Below, piece by piece: positions 45,138 through 54,531 of a DNA stretch of 64,000 nt. The DNA lies in assembly GCA_049670505.1 (NCBI GenBank), contig JBATTK010000106.1, positions 30,214 to 94,213 of the forward strand. Reading direction: 5' to 3'. Origin of the DNA: JBATTK01 sp049670505 (GTDB lineage Bacteria > Bacteroidota > Bacteroidia > Flavobacteriales > Flavobacteriaceae). Every line of letters starts with the position of its first letter. Positions within the stretch are counted from its first letter, which is position 1. The notes under the pieces were generated by a model. That model did no database searches. It saw nothing but the letters and a program-made list of their open reading frames with translations, and was not told the DNA's origin. Position numbers and translations under genes: made by a program.

Positions 45138-46964
45138 ATGAAACTGCGATTAAAAAGTATACACATACGATTTTTAAAATATTATCCGATGGCTAAATGT
45201 ATATGGTGCTTTTTTATGGTAACCATGGTGTCCTGTGGTCCAGTTACCAAGGAAGACCAAATAATTAAAAGCAAATCCCCACCAAATGTTATTCTTATAG
45301 TATCCGATGATCAAGGTTGGGGGGATTTGAGTATTCACGGTAATACTAATTTGGAGACCCCGAACATCGATAGTCTTTCTGAAAACGGCGTGACCTTTTC
45401 TAATTTTTATGTTAGTCCTGTCTGTTCACCCACCCGCGCTGAATTATTGACCGGAAGATATCATCCTAGGGCCGGGGTGTATTCAACTTCTGCAGGAGGG
45501 GAACGTTTGAATTTGGACGAGACGACCATGGCCGATGTTTTTAAGCATGCAGGATATAAAACGGCGGCATATGGTAAATGGCACAACGGTATGCAAAATC
45601 CTTACCACCCAAACTCTCGTGGATTTGATGATTTTTATGGATTTTGTTCGGGACATTGGGGTAATTATTTTAGCCCGATGTTGGAGCATAACGGCAAAAT
45701 TGTACAAGGGAAAGGTTTTTTGGTCGATGATCTTACTTCGCGTGCCATAAATTTTATCCAAAAGAACAAAGAGAACCCCTTCTTTCTTTACCTTCCGTTA
45801 AATACGCCCCATAGTCCCATGCAAGTACCGGAAAAATTTTGGACCAAATTTGAGCATGCAGACCTGGAACTGAAATACCAAGGAGCTGAATTGGAAAATG
45901 AGAATTTTACTAGAGCCGCCCTGGCTATGGTAGAAAACATTGATTGGAACGTTGGAAGAATAAGGAATCATTTGAAGCAATTGCATTTAGAAGAAAACAC
46001 TATCGTTATTTATTTATCCGATAATGGGCCAAATGATTGGCGTTGGAACAATGGTATGCGGGGAAAAAAGGGTTCTACAGATGAAGGGGGCGTTTTGTCC
46101 CCCTTCTTTATCCAATGGAAAAATAGGGTTCCCAAGGGTAAGACTGTCAATGAGATAGCCAGTGCCATAGATGTGTTGCCAACGTTGACGGCCCTTACAG
46201 GGGTTAAAATGGAAACCGCTAAAAAACTGGACGGTTCAAATTTGACCCCATTGATTTTTGCCAATTCTATACATTGGAAACCCCGTTTGGTATACAATCA
46301 TTGGAAGGAATCTACGAGCATAAGGACACAAAAATATCGGCTGGATAACGAAGGAAGACTATACGATATGGAAGAGGATTTAAGCCAGCATATTGATGTT
46401 TCAGAAAAATTCCCAACACTTACGGATTCCTTAAAAAAGGCAAGAATTCAATGGGAAAAGGATGTATTGCCGATTGAGTTTATGGATGAAAGGCCATTTC
46501 CGGTAGGCGATCCGGATTTTACATATACGCAATTACCGGCAAGGGATGGGGTAGCCCATGGTAATATTGAGCGAAGTAACAAATACCCTAACTGTTCTTT
46601 CTTTACCAATTGGATAGCCATGGGAGATGAAATAAGCTGGGATATCGAGGTGCTTCAAGATGGTTTGTTCGAGGTGGAAATATATTACACCTGTTCCATT
46701 GAAAATGTAGGTTCCGTGTTCGCCGTGGAATTTGGTAATAACAAGCTCGTACATACAATTACCGAGGCTTTTGATTCACCACTCAGGGGTATGGAAAATG
46801 ATAGGGACCCTAGAATTGAATCGTATGTTAAGGATTTTAAACCGCTTAAAGTGGGTACTATAGAACTTGCAAAGGGAAGAGGAATGTTGGTAATGAAAGC
46901 AGATCATATTGCCAATAGGGAAGTAATGGACCTTAGATTGATTTTATTGAAAAAACTCAAATAA
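45138..46964 (+). CDS. Formylglycine-dependent sulfatase with C-terminal extension, lipoprotein
   Basis: A 608-aa S1-family sulfatase. The maturation motif C-S-P-T-R gives the formylglycine at Cys96. Metal ligands are visible in IVSDDQGWGD and LSDNGPN. A lipobox MVSC (Cys33) implies export. The ATG at 45189 would give a shorter, more normal signal peptide. The sulfatase domain ends near residue 480, and about 125 further residues look like a beta-sandwich (GLFEVEIYYTC, VFAVEFGNNKLV) of unknown role. It is codirectional with the AraC gene and suggests that the glycan is sulfated. Confidence 0.9.
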   Translation: MKLRLKSIHIRFLKYYPMAKCIWCFFMVTMVSCGPVTKEDQIIKSKSPPNVILIVSDDQGWGDLSIHGNTNLETPNIDSLSENGVTFSNFYVSPVCSPTRAELLTGRYHPRAGVYSTSAGGERLNLDETTMADVFKHAGYKTAAYGKWHNGMQNPYHPNSRGFDDFYGFCSGHWGNYFSPMLEHNGKIVQGKGFLVDDLTSRAINFIQKNKENPFFLYLPLNTPHSPMQVPEKFWTKFEHADLELKYQGAELENENFTRAALAMVENIDWNVGRIRNHLKQLHLEENTIVIYLSDNGPNDWRWNNGMRGKKGSTDEGGVLSPFFIQWKNRVPKGKTVNEIASAIDVLPTLTALTGVKMETAKKLDGSNLTPLIFANSIHWKPRLVYNHWKESTSIRTQKYRLDNEGRLYDMEEDLSQHIDVSEKFPTLTDSLKKARIQWEKDVLPIEFMDERPFPVGDPDFTYTQLPARDGVAHGNIERSNKYPNCSFFTNWIAMGDEISWDIEVLQDGLFEVEIYYTCSIENVGSVFAVEFGNNKLVHTITEAFDSPLRGMENDRDPRIESYVKDFKPLKVGTIELAKGRGMLVMKADHIANREVMDLRLILLKKLK

Positions 46965-47254
46965 ACGGTGGACGATAAAACTGAAGTGGCCGTTGGCGGC
47001 AAGTCTCTAAATGCCCAATCCATCATCGCGGCATTCAGTTCGGATGGTGTCGGTTCGGTAAATATGGGCTGGCGGTCATAATCATCCAGAAAATCCGATT
47101 GATTATAAAATAGGTTGATCGCTACAATAATGGATAAAAAGCTTTTAAAGAAATGTAGGCCGATTTTCATGACATTGGGTTTTCATTTTTTCACTAATGG
47201 GGCATCTTGTACTAAGGATACGCAAAAATTTATACTGTTACAGTAAAAAGAAAA
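46965..47254. other. Intergenic region between convergent genes
   Basis: A minus-strand frame (46904-47170, 88 aa) overlaps the sulfatase 3' end and has a possible signal-like start. It matches nothing I know and has no supporting context, so I do not call it a gene. Otherwise the region is empty up to the terminator at 47255. Confidence 0.35.
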
Positions 47255-47303
47255 TAGACCCATCAAACCATAAAATAAAATGTGAATATGGCCTGACGGG
47301 TCT
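47255..47303 (-). terminator. Terminator of the NHL/SMP-30-like gene
   Basis: TAGACCCATCA (47255-47265) pairs with TGACGGGTCTA (47293-47303), 11 bp with one G-U, across a 27-nt loop. On the minus strand the stem is followed by TTTTCTTTTT, as expected for a terminator of the gene ending at 47310. Confidence 0.6.
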
Positions 47304-47309
47304 AATTTT

Positions 47310-48248
47310 TTAAAATTTTATTTTCCGCAATCCCGGTGTACCAAATTGAGAGATATATAGGATTTTACGCTGGTGGTCGGCAGCAATACCATTGGGCATC
47401 GAGAAGGTGGCTTCATTTAATTTCCCATCGGCACTTCCCTCGATGCCAGTACCCGCAAAAATTTCGGTGGTACCATCAAAAGAAACCTTAAAGATTACAT
47501 TTTGGTTGATTCCGGTAGCATAAATTGCACCTTCAAAAATGGTCATATAACCTATTGCAAAACCTAGGGTAACATCTGGTATAGTCGCGATCAAGGAAAC
47601 ATCGGCAGAAGGGTCTATGCTTAAAATATCAGCGGTAATAAAATTTGACGTGACAATATTTCCATTTGCGTCGATATCAATACCAACGCAACCGGCCAAC
47701 CTATCATCTGTTGCGAATACCGAAATGGAACCATCCGGTGAAACTTTGTTGATTACGGGATCATTAAAGTTCGCTACATAAATGTTGTCGTCTTTATCTA
47801 TGGCCAGACCAGATGGCCAACCAGGAATTTCCCCGACTTCCGAACTAGTGCCATCAGGGGCAATTTTTATAAGGATACCGGAGATAGCGTCATTATTGTT
47901 CTCGTTGTTAAAATAGAAATTCCCTTTACTATCCATGACTCCGCCCATGGGGGCTTCAAAACCACTTGCTTTTACAGTAATATTACCGTTTCTCGAAATT
48001 TCAAATACCTGTGTTCCGTTATATTTGCCCAAAGCGGGATCAAATACTCCAAAGTTGGAAGCGAATACCGTACCATCGGCCGCAACATAAAGCCCATCAT
48101 TGGCGGGGAAGTCGGTTCCGATTACTGTTTTTACCTTTTTTGCTTTGGGCCCACCTCCTTCAAAGTCATTGATACAGGCACCTAAGGAAAAAACCCCAAG
48201 GCATAGACATACCAGTGCCAATCTAAAAAATACATTAGTTGTTTTCAT
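47310..48248 (-). CDS. NHL/SMP-30-like beta-propeller lipoprotein
   Basis: A 312-aa protein with lipobox LGAC (Cys25) and a six-bladed propeller of NHL/gluconolactonase type. Repeated phrases of the kind PSGLAIDKDDNIYVANF, GGVMDSKGNFYFNN and NGIAADHQRKILYISQF mark the blades. It is probably exported to the periplasm or cell surface. Relatives include lactonases and binding proteins; no catalytic metal triad can be assigned with confidence. It is codirectional with, and 83 bp downstream of, the membrane AraC gene. Confidence 0.78.
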   Translation of the reverse strand: MKTTNVFFRLALVCLCLGVFSLGACINDFEGGGPKAKKVKTVIGTDFPANDGLYVAADGTVFASNFGVFDPALGKYNGTQVFEISRNGNITVKASGFEAPMGGVMDSKGNFYFNNENNNDAISGILIKIAPDGTSSEVGEIPGWPSGLAIDKDDNIYVANFNDPVINKVSPDGSISVFATDDRLAGCVGIDIDANGNIVTSNFITADILSIDPSADVSLIATIPDVTLGFAIGYMTIFEGAIYATGINQNVIFKVSFDGTTEIFAGTGIEGSADGKLNEATFSMPNGIAADHQRKILYISQFGTPGLRKIKF

Positions 48249-48331
48249 TTTGTTAACGTTTTAATTGTTATTGCCCTAAACTAGGGGCATTATGAAAACA
48301 TATCGACTTTGTGGGTACGACCGAACGCTTT

Positions 48332-49450
48332 TTAGGCGACTTTGCCATTTTTTATGAAGGCACTTGGGGTTTTTCCCGTCTCATTTTTAAATGCTTTGTT
48401 AAAAGTAGATTTTGAATTGAAGCCCACGTCCATAGCCAGTGCCAAAATGGTATGATTTAAGTGTTCTTCCCTATTGATCTTAAAGATAAATTCCTGTATC
48501 CTATGACGATTAATATAGTCGTAAAAGGTGGCTTGGTAGATTTGATTCAATAACCAAGAAAGGTTGTTGGGCGACGTATTCAGTTTTTCGGCCAACCCTT
48601 TTAAAGTAATATCGGGTTGAAGGAAGACCTGCTCTTCCGAAATAAAATAATGGAGGCGCTTTTGAAGTTTCTGAATTTCCTCGGGCTTTAAACGATTCTT
48701 ATCCGATTTAATCTTTGGTTGAAAGGGGACCCTAAAAATTTCGGGTTGTCTAAGGCTGAAGTAGCCCACCACGTAAATAAATATTGGGGTCGATATCCAC
48801 ATGGTTACGTAATTGATATAGGCAAAAGGTTTCCTAAGAAAATTGGTGCTCAAAAAGCTGGTCAACCATAAGCCTATAAAAATTAGTAAGGTAACCAAGA
48901 AAAATTTTAGGAATTGAAATATGGTTTGATGGTATGATAATTCTTTTTCTTCTTCCTTGGGATAATTCCGGATCAACAGAAATGTTTTTGTCCAATAAAA
49001 AATGAAGGATACCAAACCTGCCGCCTCGACTATAAAAAACATCAAATTCAATTTGCCGGAGAAATAAAGCGTATTGAAATCGGTGAGGGGAATACTCAGT
49101 GTCCAGAAATAATAGCCCAAATGCAATATAGCGGGAATATAGTGTAACCCATTTAGACGAAAAGGAGGTTCTTCTTTGAAAACCAATCTTCTTACGTAAA
49201 TATAAATAAGGGGTCCGAAAAGGAAAATAGTGGTGTCCATTAAAACTCCAAAACGCCATATCCAATCTTCAGGAATTCGAAAAGCGGAAATTCTGCCAAA
49301 GAGCATTAGTACGGCAATTAATAATAAAAGGGACAGTATTTTGTTCGCACTTTTATTCCTATTGTGGATAAGCCGAAGGGAAATAGATAAAAACAACCCC
49401 TGGCTTACCCCAAGGAATAGGATGATATCTACAAAATTGAAAGAAGACAT
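48332..49450 (-). CDS. Membrane-bound AraC-family regulator (7-TM N-terminus)
   Basis: A 372-aa protein. Residues 1-235 contain seven hydrophobic segments, and residues 265-370 an AraC helix-turn-helix domain (ITLKGLAEKLNTSPNNLSWLL, LALAMDVGFNSKSTFNKAFK, GKTPSAF). This membrane-sensor/AraC fusion is common in Flavobacteriaceae. It is followed by the NHL lipoprotein gene, a possible target or partner. The signal is unknown. Confidence 0.85.
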   Translation of the reverse strand: MSSFNFVDIILFLGVSQGLFLSISLRLIHNRNKSANKILSLLLLIAVLMLFGRISAFRIPEDWIWRFGVLMDTTIFLFGPLIYIYVRRLVFKEEPPFRLNGLHYIPAILHLGYYFWTLSIPLTDFNTLYFSGKLNLMFFIVEAAGLVSFIFYWTKTFLLIRNYPKEEEKELSYHQTIFQFLKFFLVTLLIFIGLWLTSFLSTNFLRKPFAYINYVTMWISTPIFIYVVGYFSLRQPEIFRVPFQPKIKSDKNRLKPEEIQKLQKRLHYFISEEQVFLQPDITLKGLAEKLNTSPNNLSWLLNQIYQATFYDYINRHRIQEFIFKINREEHLNHTILALAMDVGFNSKSTFNKAFKNETGKTPSAFIKNGKVA

Positions 49451-49653
49451 AGGTTGTTGTTTTCTATACTGCTAAAATAAGCTTCTGAAAACGGTAAAAG
49501 GTATCGTTGGGTACAATCGTACGTGATAATATCGAAAATTTTGTTCAAAAGAATACCCTTTACATTGTTTTAACGATGCAACCATTGCACTTGAAATTCC
49601 TAAAAAAAAACTAACGTAACTTTTCTAATACTACTTTTACTCTTTAACGGAGT
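49451..49653. other. Intergenic region
   Basis: This 203-bp AT-rich spacer contains no gene or clear hairpin. It probably holds the promoter of the membrane AraC gene. Confidence 0.35.
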
Positions 49654-51096
49654 TTATGGCAACTTAACATAAACCATTCTTGCTTTCGTAATATAATGCC
49701 AAAAGAGTAACGAAATTCCCAAGCTTATCAAGGCTCCACCCATGTAGGCGAGATGATTCGGCAATTGAAACCCTTCTGGCGCGATCAGAATATAGGTGCT
49801 GCATACCATGGTCATAAAGAGTGCCGGAAGCAGTGTCACCCAATAGGCTTTTTGCTCCAATATTAGATAAGCGGTAATCGTCCAAAGTACAACGGTGGCC
49901 AAGGTTTGGTTGCTCCATGCAAAATAGCGCCATATAATACCAAAATCTATCTGTGTGAGTGAAAAGGCAATGACGAACAATGGCAGACTGAATAGGAGCC
50001 GATTCTTGATTTTCTTTTGATCGGACTTAAAGATATCCCCTAAAATAAGGCGTGCCGACCTAAAGGCGGTATCCCCCGAGGTTATAGGAGCGGCAACGAT
50101 ACCCAACAAGGCCAGTATTCCACCAATACCGCCCAACATGTTCAGCGATATCTCATTGGCCGCCCAGGCCGCATTATTATTGTTGACCAGCATGGCCGCG
50201 TTCAATTCGGTTACGTTTCCAAAGAAAGTCATGGCCGCGGCCGCCCAGATCAAGGCCACAACACCTTCCGTTATCATGGTGCCGAAAAAGATTTTCTTGC
50301 CCAAGCGTTCATTCTTCATACAACGGGCCATTAAAGGAGACTGGGTGGCATGAAACCCCGATATGGCCCCACATGCAATGGTCACAAAAAGTATGGGAAA
50401 CAAGGGGGTCGCTTCCGGATCACTTGTCATGTTGCGTAAATTTGAAGGAACCAGCTCCGGAATTCGGTAATCCCCAAAAAAAAGAGCGATCAACAATCCT
50501 ACGGCCATTAGCAACATGGCCATCCCAAAGATAGGATACAATTTGCTTATCAACTTATCTATTGGAAGTAGGGTAGACAGTATATAATAAACAAGTATAA
50601 TCCCTGTCCATACCCAAATCCCCCAAAGATTCCCTGTCATTCCATCAATGATCTTTGCAGGTCCGATCAAGAATACCGTACCTACTAAAATCAGGAGAAC
50701 TACCGTAAACAGTCGCATAATATGCTTTACATTGGCACCCAGATATATACCCACTACCTCACTGATGCTGAGACCATTGTGCCTTACGGACAGCATACCG
50801 GAAAAATAATCGTGCACAGCCCCTGCAAAAATACTGCCCAGAACGATCCACAAAAAGGCGGACGGCCCGAACATGGCCCCTGCAATGGCACCAAAAATGG
50901 GGCCTAGACCTGCAATATTCAAAAATTGGATAAGAAATATACGCCATGTAGGCAATGGTACAAAATCCACATCGTCCCGCAACCGAACGGCCGGTGTTTC
51001 CCGCTCGGTATCCACTCCGAAAATCTTTTCCACAAACTTTCCATATAGGAAATACCCTATAATCAAAATAATTATGGAACCGACAAATGATATCAT
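49654..51096 (-). CDS. cstA: Carbon starvation protein A family transporter
   Basis: A 480-aa inner-membrane protein with about 12-13 segments and the CstA signature region IAGLGPIFGAIAGAMFGPSA near residue 62. SIFAGAVHDYFSGMLSVRHNG near residue 88 and the AITSGDTAFRSARLILGD block near 340 are also present. It belongs to the short bacterial form. E. coli CstA and BtsT import pyruvate or peptides. It follows the second FAD oxidoreductase by 91 bp, so it may be the last gene of the rhamnosidase operon and handle a downstream product; that link is inference. Confidence 0.9.
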   Translation of the reverse strand: MISFVGSIIILIIGYFLYGKFVEKIFGVDTERETPAVRLRDDVDFVPLPTWRIFLIQFLNIAGLGPIFGAIAGAMFGPSAFLWIVLGSIFAGAVHDYFSGMLSVRHNGLSISEVVGIYLGANVKHIMRLFTVVLLILVGTVFLIGPAKIIDGMTGNLWGIWVWTGIILVYYILSTLLPIDKLISKLYPIFGMAMLLMAVGLLIALFFGDYRIPELVPSNLRNMTSDPEATPLFPILFVTIACGAISGFHATQSPLMARCMKNERLGKKIFFGTMITEGVVALIWAAAAMTFFGNVTELNAAMLVNNNNAAWAANEISLNMLGGIGGILALLGIVAAPITSGDTAFRSARLILGDIFKSDQKKIKNRLLFSLPLFVIAFSLTQIDFGIIWRYFAWSNQTLATVVLWTITAYLILEQKAYWVTLLPALFMTMVCSTYILIAPEGFQLPNHLAYMGGALISLGISLLFWHYITKARMVYVKLP

Positions 51097-51187
51097 TTTA
51101 AAAAAGGTTTTTATACGTTTCTAAATGTCATCTTTAAGAAAAATTTCCAATACCCTATTTTTAAGATAAGAAAGTGCCATGAATATC

Positions 51188-52855
51188 CTATTCCAACACC
51201 TGGCCCTTATGGATCAATATCTTATTCAATTTTTCATAGGATACATCTTGTACGGAAATGTCTTCGTCAATGGCCAAAACGGCGGCTGCGGCTGCGGATT
51301 GACCTAGTATCATAAAGACAGGTTCCATTCTTATAGATCCAAAAGCAATATGACTGGAAGATACACAAACAGGCACCAACAAATTGCTACACTCTTCTTT
51401 TTTCGGAACAAGCGAACCATAGGATATAGCGTAAGGCCCATTGGTTTCTATCCCTATATCCCCCTCGTTCTGAACAAAACCATCATCCTTGATATAGCGT
51501 TGTACATTATGTGAATCCATGGTATAAGAACCCATTCCTACGGAATTTGGCGTGGGTCTTCTTTTTAACAATTCATTTTCGGTCATTACATACTGCCCTA
51601 TCATTCTGCGTGCCTCCCTTACATATATTTGGTGCGGCCAGTTGCCATTGTCCACAAACTCGTCCTTTGCCAGTCCCCATTTTTGCATTTCCGTTTGAAT
51701 ATCCTTGGGTACTCTTGGGTCGTTCGCAACAAACCACAACAGACCTTTTTGATAGTGTTCGTGTTCTTTAATGATTTCTTTTCTACGTTCATAGGAAGCC
51801 TCGGGATAATCATAGTTCATCCCAATATTATCACTGCTAAAGGGACCATGGTTGTTGGTATCGGTCTTATGGTTGGGGATGGCATCGAATTTATGGAACC
51901 AATCTTTCCATCCTGATTCAAAAACCCGTGCCAGCAATTCATATTGCATGGGGTCATACCCTTCCGGTTTAGGAAAAGGTAATCTATTAGCTTCGTTATG
52001 GGTCATGCAGGTTCTAAAGCAGTACGCCTGAATTTTATCGTCACCGCTATATTTTATACCGGGATTTCCATCGGATATTCTAGGCAAAACCCCGCTCGAT
52101 GGATCTCCGGGTACTACATATGGGGAAATATTGGACTCGAACCAATGGCCGTGATGCAATACTCCTGTTTGTACCCCGTTCCATTCTTCACCGTAGACAT
52201 CGCGACCTTCCCTTCCCACATGATAACTTATTCCAGCTGCGGCCATTAAATCGCCTTCATAGGTGGCATCCAAAAATATTTTTCCCGAATAGGTTTTGTT
52301 GGATAAAGTGGTAATGGATATCATTTTCCCATCGTTCTTTTTAACACCGTTTTCACGATCCAGCCACTCGTCCCTGTCCACCCGTATATGGTGTTCCTTG
52401 ACCAGGTCTTCGAATACTTTTTCGGCTACATGTGGCTCAAATATCCACATCGTCCGGTTCTCGCCGTCCATGGCAGGGGTTCCCTGGCCCGTATTTCCGT
52501 ATTCCTCTTTAGGCTGCCATTCCCAAGCTTGGTCCGAACTGTAGTGTTGGTATATCCGATGGTAAAAATCCCGTGCCAGGCCACCGATGACACTTTTGTC
52601 ACCGGTATCCGTCCAACCTAGTCCGCTAGAACTCAATCCGCCCAAATGTTTGTCGGGAGATACCACAATAACGGATTTTCCGGATGTAGCGGCCTCAACA
52701 GCAGCAATAATAGCTGCAGAAGTACCTCCATAGACAATAATATCCGCTGTATTTGAATCTGCTATCGTTTGCGCTTTTTGCTTACAACTCTGTAGGCCGA
52801 TTGCGGCAAAGGAAAAGATTATTAAAAAAGATAAAAAGACTGATTTATACTTCAT
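51188..52855 (-). CDS. Exported FAD-dependent oxidoreductase (FAD_oxidored family), lipoprotein
   Basis: A 555-aa protein with lipobox LQSC (Cys24). The FAD-binding N-terminus reads DIIVYGGTSAAIIAAVEAA, followed by GGLSSSGLGWTD and a second FAD-contact region FLDATYEGDLMAAAG near residue 196. The C-terminal end has GQSAAAAAVLA. It belongs to the pfam12831-type family seen beside glycoside hydrolases. It is a paralogue of the protein at 57208-58896. The reaction is unknown; oxidation of a sugar is plausible. It lies 59 bp after the sulfatase in the same operon. Confidence 0.88.
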   Translation of the reverse strand: MKYKSVFLSFLIIFSFAAIGLQSCKQKAQTIADSNTADIIVYGGTSAAIIAAVEAATSGKSVIVVSPDKHLGGLSSSGLGWTDTGDKSVIGGLARDFYHRIYQHYSSDQAWEWQPKEEYGNTGQGTPAMDGENRTMWIFEPHVAEKVFEDLVKEHHIRVDRDEWLDRENGVKKNDGKMISITTLSNKTYSGKIFLDATYEGDLMAAAGISYHVGREGRDVYGEEWNGVQTGVLHHGHWFESNISPYVVPGDPSSGVLPRISDGNPGIKYSGDDKIQAYCFRTCMTHNEANRLPFPKPEGYDPMQYELLARVFESGWKDWFHKFDAIPNHKTDTNNHGPFSSDNIGMNYDYPEASYERRKEIIKEHEHYQKGLLWFVANDPRVPKDIQTEMQKWGLAKDEFVDNGNWPHQIYVREARRMIGQYVMTENELLKRRPTPNSVGMGSYTMDSHNVQRYIKDDGFVQNEGDIGIETNGPYAISYGSLVPKKEECSNLLVPVCVSSSHIAFGSIRMEPVFMILGQSAAAAAVLAIDEDISVQDVSYEKLNKILIHKGQVLE

Positions 52856-52914
52856 CAGGTTTTGTTTTTAGGTTTGATCCATTGGTGCTGTAATACAATT
52901 GATTTTATCAATTA

Positions 52915-54438
52915 TCAATACCCATCCTCCATATTTGATACGTCACTATGGGTAATCGTTTTCAAATGCTCCTTAAGCTCCAGAACCACTTTTGGATATT
53001 TTTTATAAAGATTTTTGGATTCCGAAACGTCATCTTTCAGATGGTACAATTCGCCTTCGGTATCTTCACCTTTTGGTTCAATATATTTCCAGTCGTCTTT
53101 CCTTAGGCCCAACTGATTTTTAGAGGATTGTATAAGCACTGATTTTCTGATATTTTCATCTTTTCCCTCTAAAACAGAACGTTGGTTATAGCTGTCCACC
53201 GCCGCATCGTCCGGAAGCTCAAAATCGATGACCGAAGCAAGGGTAGCCATGACATCATTAAGTGCAAATAATTGTCCGGATTTGGCATTTTCGGGAAAAT
53301 GCCCTGGCCAACGTGCAATGAAAGGAGTTCTTACCCCCCCTTCCCAAGCGGTCCATTTAGTGCCTTTCAATGCACCATTCGGAAAATGTGCATCTGGGTC
53401 CTGCCCCTTTTTTAGAACATCTTCCGGACTATTGCTTGCTGTAGTCAAATCAATATTGGTACCGGTAACTTCAAATTGTGATCCGTTATCACTGGCAAAG
53501 ATTACAATGGTATTCTGCACTTGTTGTAAGCTATCCAAGGTGTTCAATAGCTCACCGATATAGGTATCCAGTTCATGCACATAATCGCCGTATAATCCGG
53601 CCTTGGTAGTACCTTTGAACGCTTCGCTTACCGATAAGGGAATATGTGGCACGTAGGGCGCAAAGTAGAGAAAAAAGGGTCGGTCTTTGTTCGATGCCTT
53701 ATGCTGTTCCAAAAATTGTGAACTTTTTTCAGTAATCATTGAAAGATATTTGTCCGACGGAATTATTTCAATATGGTCTTTGTTCGGAGCGGAGTCAATA
53801 TGGTAAAAATCGTGTTGTAAGGCCGCCACAATTTCGTTTCCGTCCATGACCCAACACTCGCTGGCACAACTAAATCCGTACCAATGTTCAAACCCGTGAT
53901 CCGCCGGGCCATCGGTAATAGGCTTGCTCAAATCCAGATTTGCCCCATTGTCTTTGGCCTTGAACTTTCCATAACCGATCGGTTTTTTTCCATCCACGGT
54001 GGGGAATGAGGCCCCCAAATGCCATTTACCAAAACCCGCCGTAGTGTAACCGGCCTTTTGTAGCATTTGAGGTAGTGTAAGTTGATTAGGCGCCATCATA
54101 GAAGGCTCATAGTTGGACATTACACCGGATTTTTTCCAACTTCGGAAGGGATAACTACCCGTCATTAACGCAAAGCGTGATGGCGAGCAAACAGAAACGG
54201 GACAATACGCATCGGTCAACCGGATACCCTCCGCTGCCAACCTGTCCAAATTAGGGGTCGGAATCAAAGATTTTTGGTTGTAAGAACCCAAATCCCCATA
54301 GCCAAGATCATCGGCAAGGATAATAACAATGTTAGGAAATACATGCTCTTCTTTTTTCTTGCATGAATTAATGACTAGCAGCACCACAGTGAGTGAGGCT
54401 ATCATTGAAAATATCTTGTTTTGTGGATGGCCGGTCAT
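52915..54438 (-). CDS. Formylglycine-dependent sulfatase, lipoprotein
   Basis: A 507-aa S1-family sulfatase. The C-S-P-S-R motif puts the formylglycine at Cys84. Metal-site blocks ILADDLGYGDLG and FASDNGS are intact. Lipobox INSC (Cys26) implies membrane anchoring in the periplasm or outer membrane. It is 93 bp downstream of the GH78 gene and probably removes sulfate from the same rhamnose-containing glycan. Active sulfatases need a formylglycine-generating or anaerobic maturase, which is not in the window. Confidence 0.92.
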   Translation of the reverse strand: MTGHPQNKIFSMIASLTVVLLVINSCKKKEEHVFPNIVIILADDLGYGDLGSYNQKSLIPTPNLDRLAAEGIRLTDAYCPVSVCSPSRFALMTGSYPFRSWKKSGVMSNYEPSMMAPNQLTLPQMLQKAGYTTAGFGKWHLGASFPTVDGKKPIGYGKFKAKDNGANLDLSKPITDGPADHGFEHWYGFSCASECWVMDGNEIVAALQHDFYHIDSAPNKDHIEIIPSDKYLSMITEKSSQFLEQHKASNKDRPFFLYFAPYVPHIPLSVSEAFKGTTKAGLYGDYVHELDTYIGELLNTLDSLQQVQNTIVIFASDNGSQFEVTGTNIDLTTASNSPEDVLKKGQDPDAHFPNGALKGTKWTAWEGGVRTPFIARWPGHFPENAKSGQLFALNDVMATLASVIDFELPDDAAVDSYNQRSVLEGKDENIRKSVLIQSSKNQLGLRKDDWKYIEPKGEDTEGELYHLKDDVSESKNLYKKYPKVVLELKEHLKTITHSDVSNMEDGY

Positions 54439-54531
54439 ACTTTTAGTTTACTGATTTTTAAATGTGTTTTTAATATATATTTAGTTCCTGACCGCCACGC
54501 AAATTTGAATGCCTGATTTTTTTAACCCATT

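Noticed and set aside
46904..47170. Minus-strand 88-aa reading frame with signal-like start
   Set aside because: Overlaps the conserved end of the sulfatase and matches nothing known; coding evidence is insufficient.
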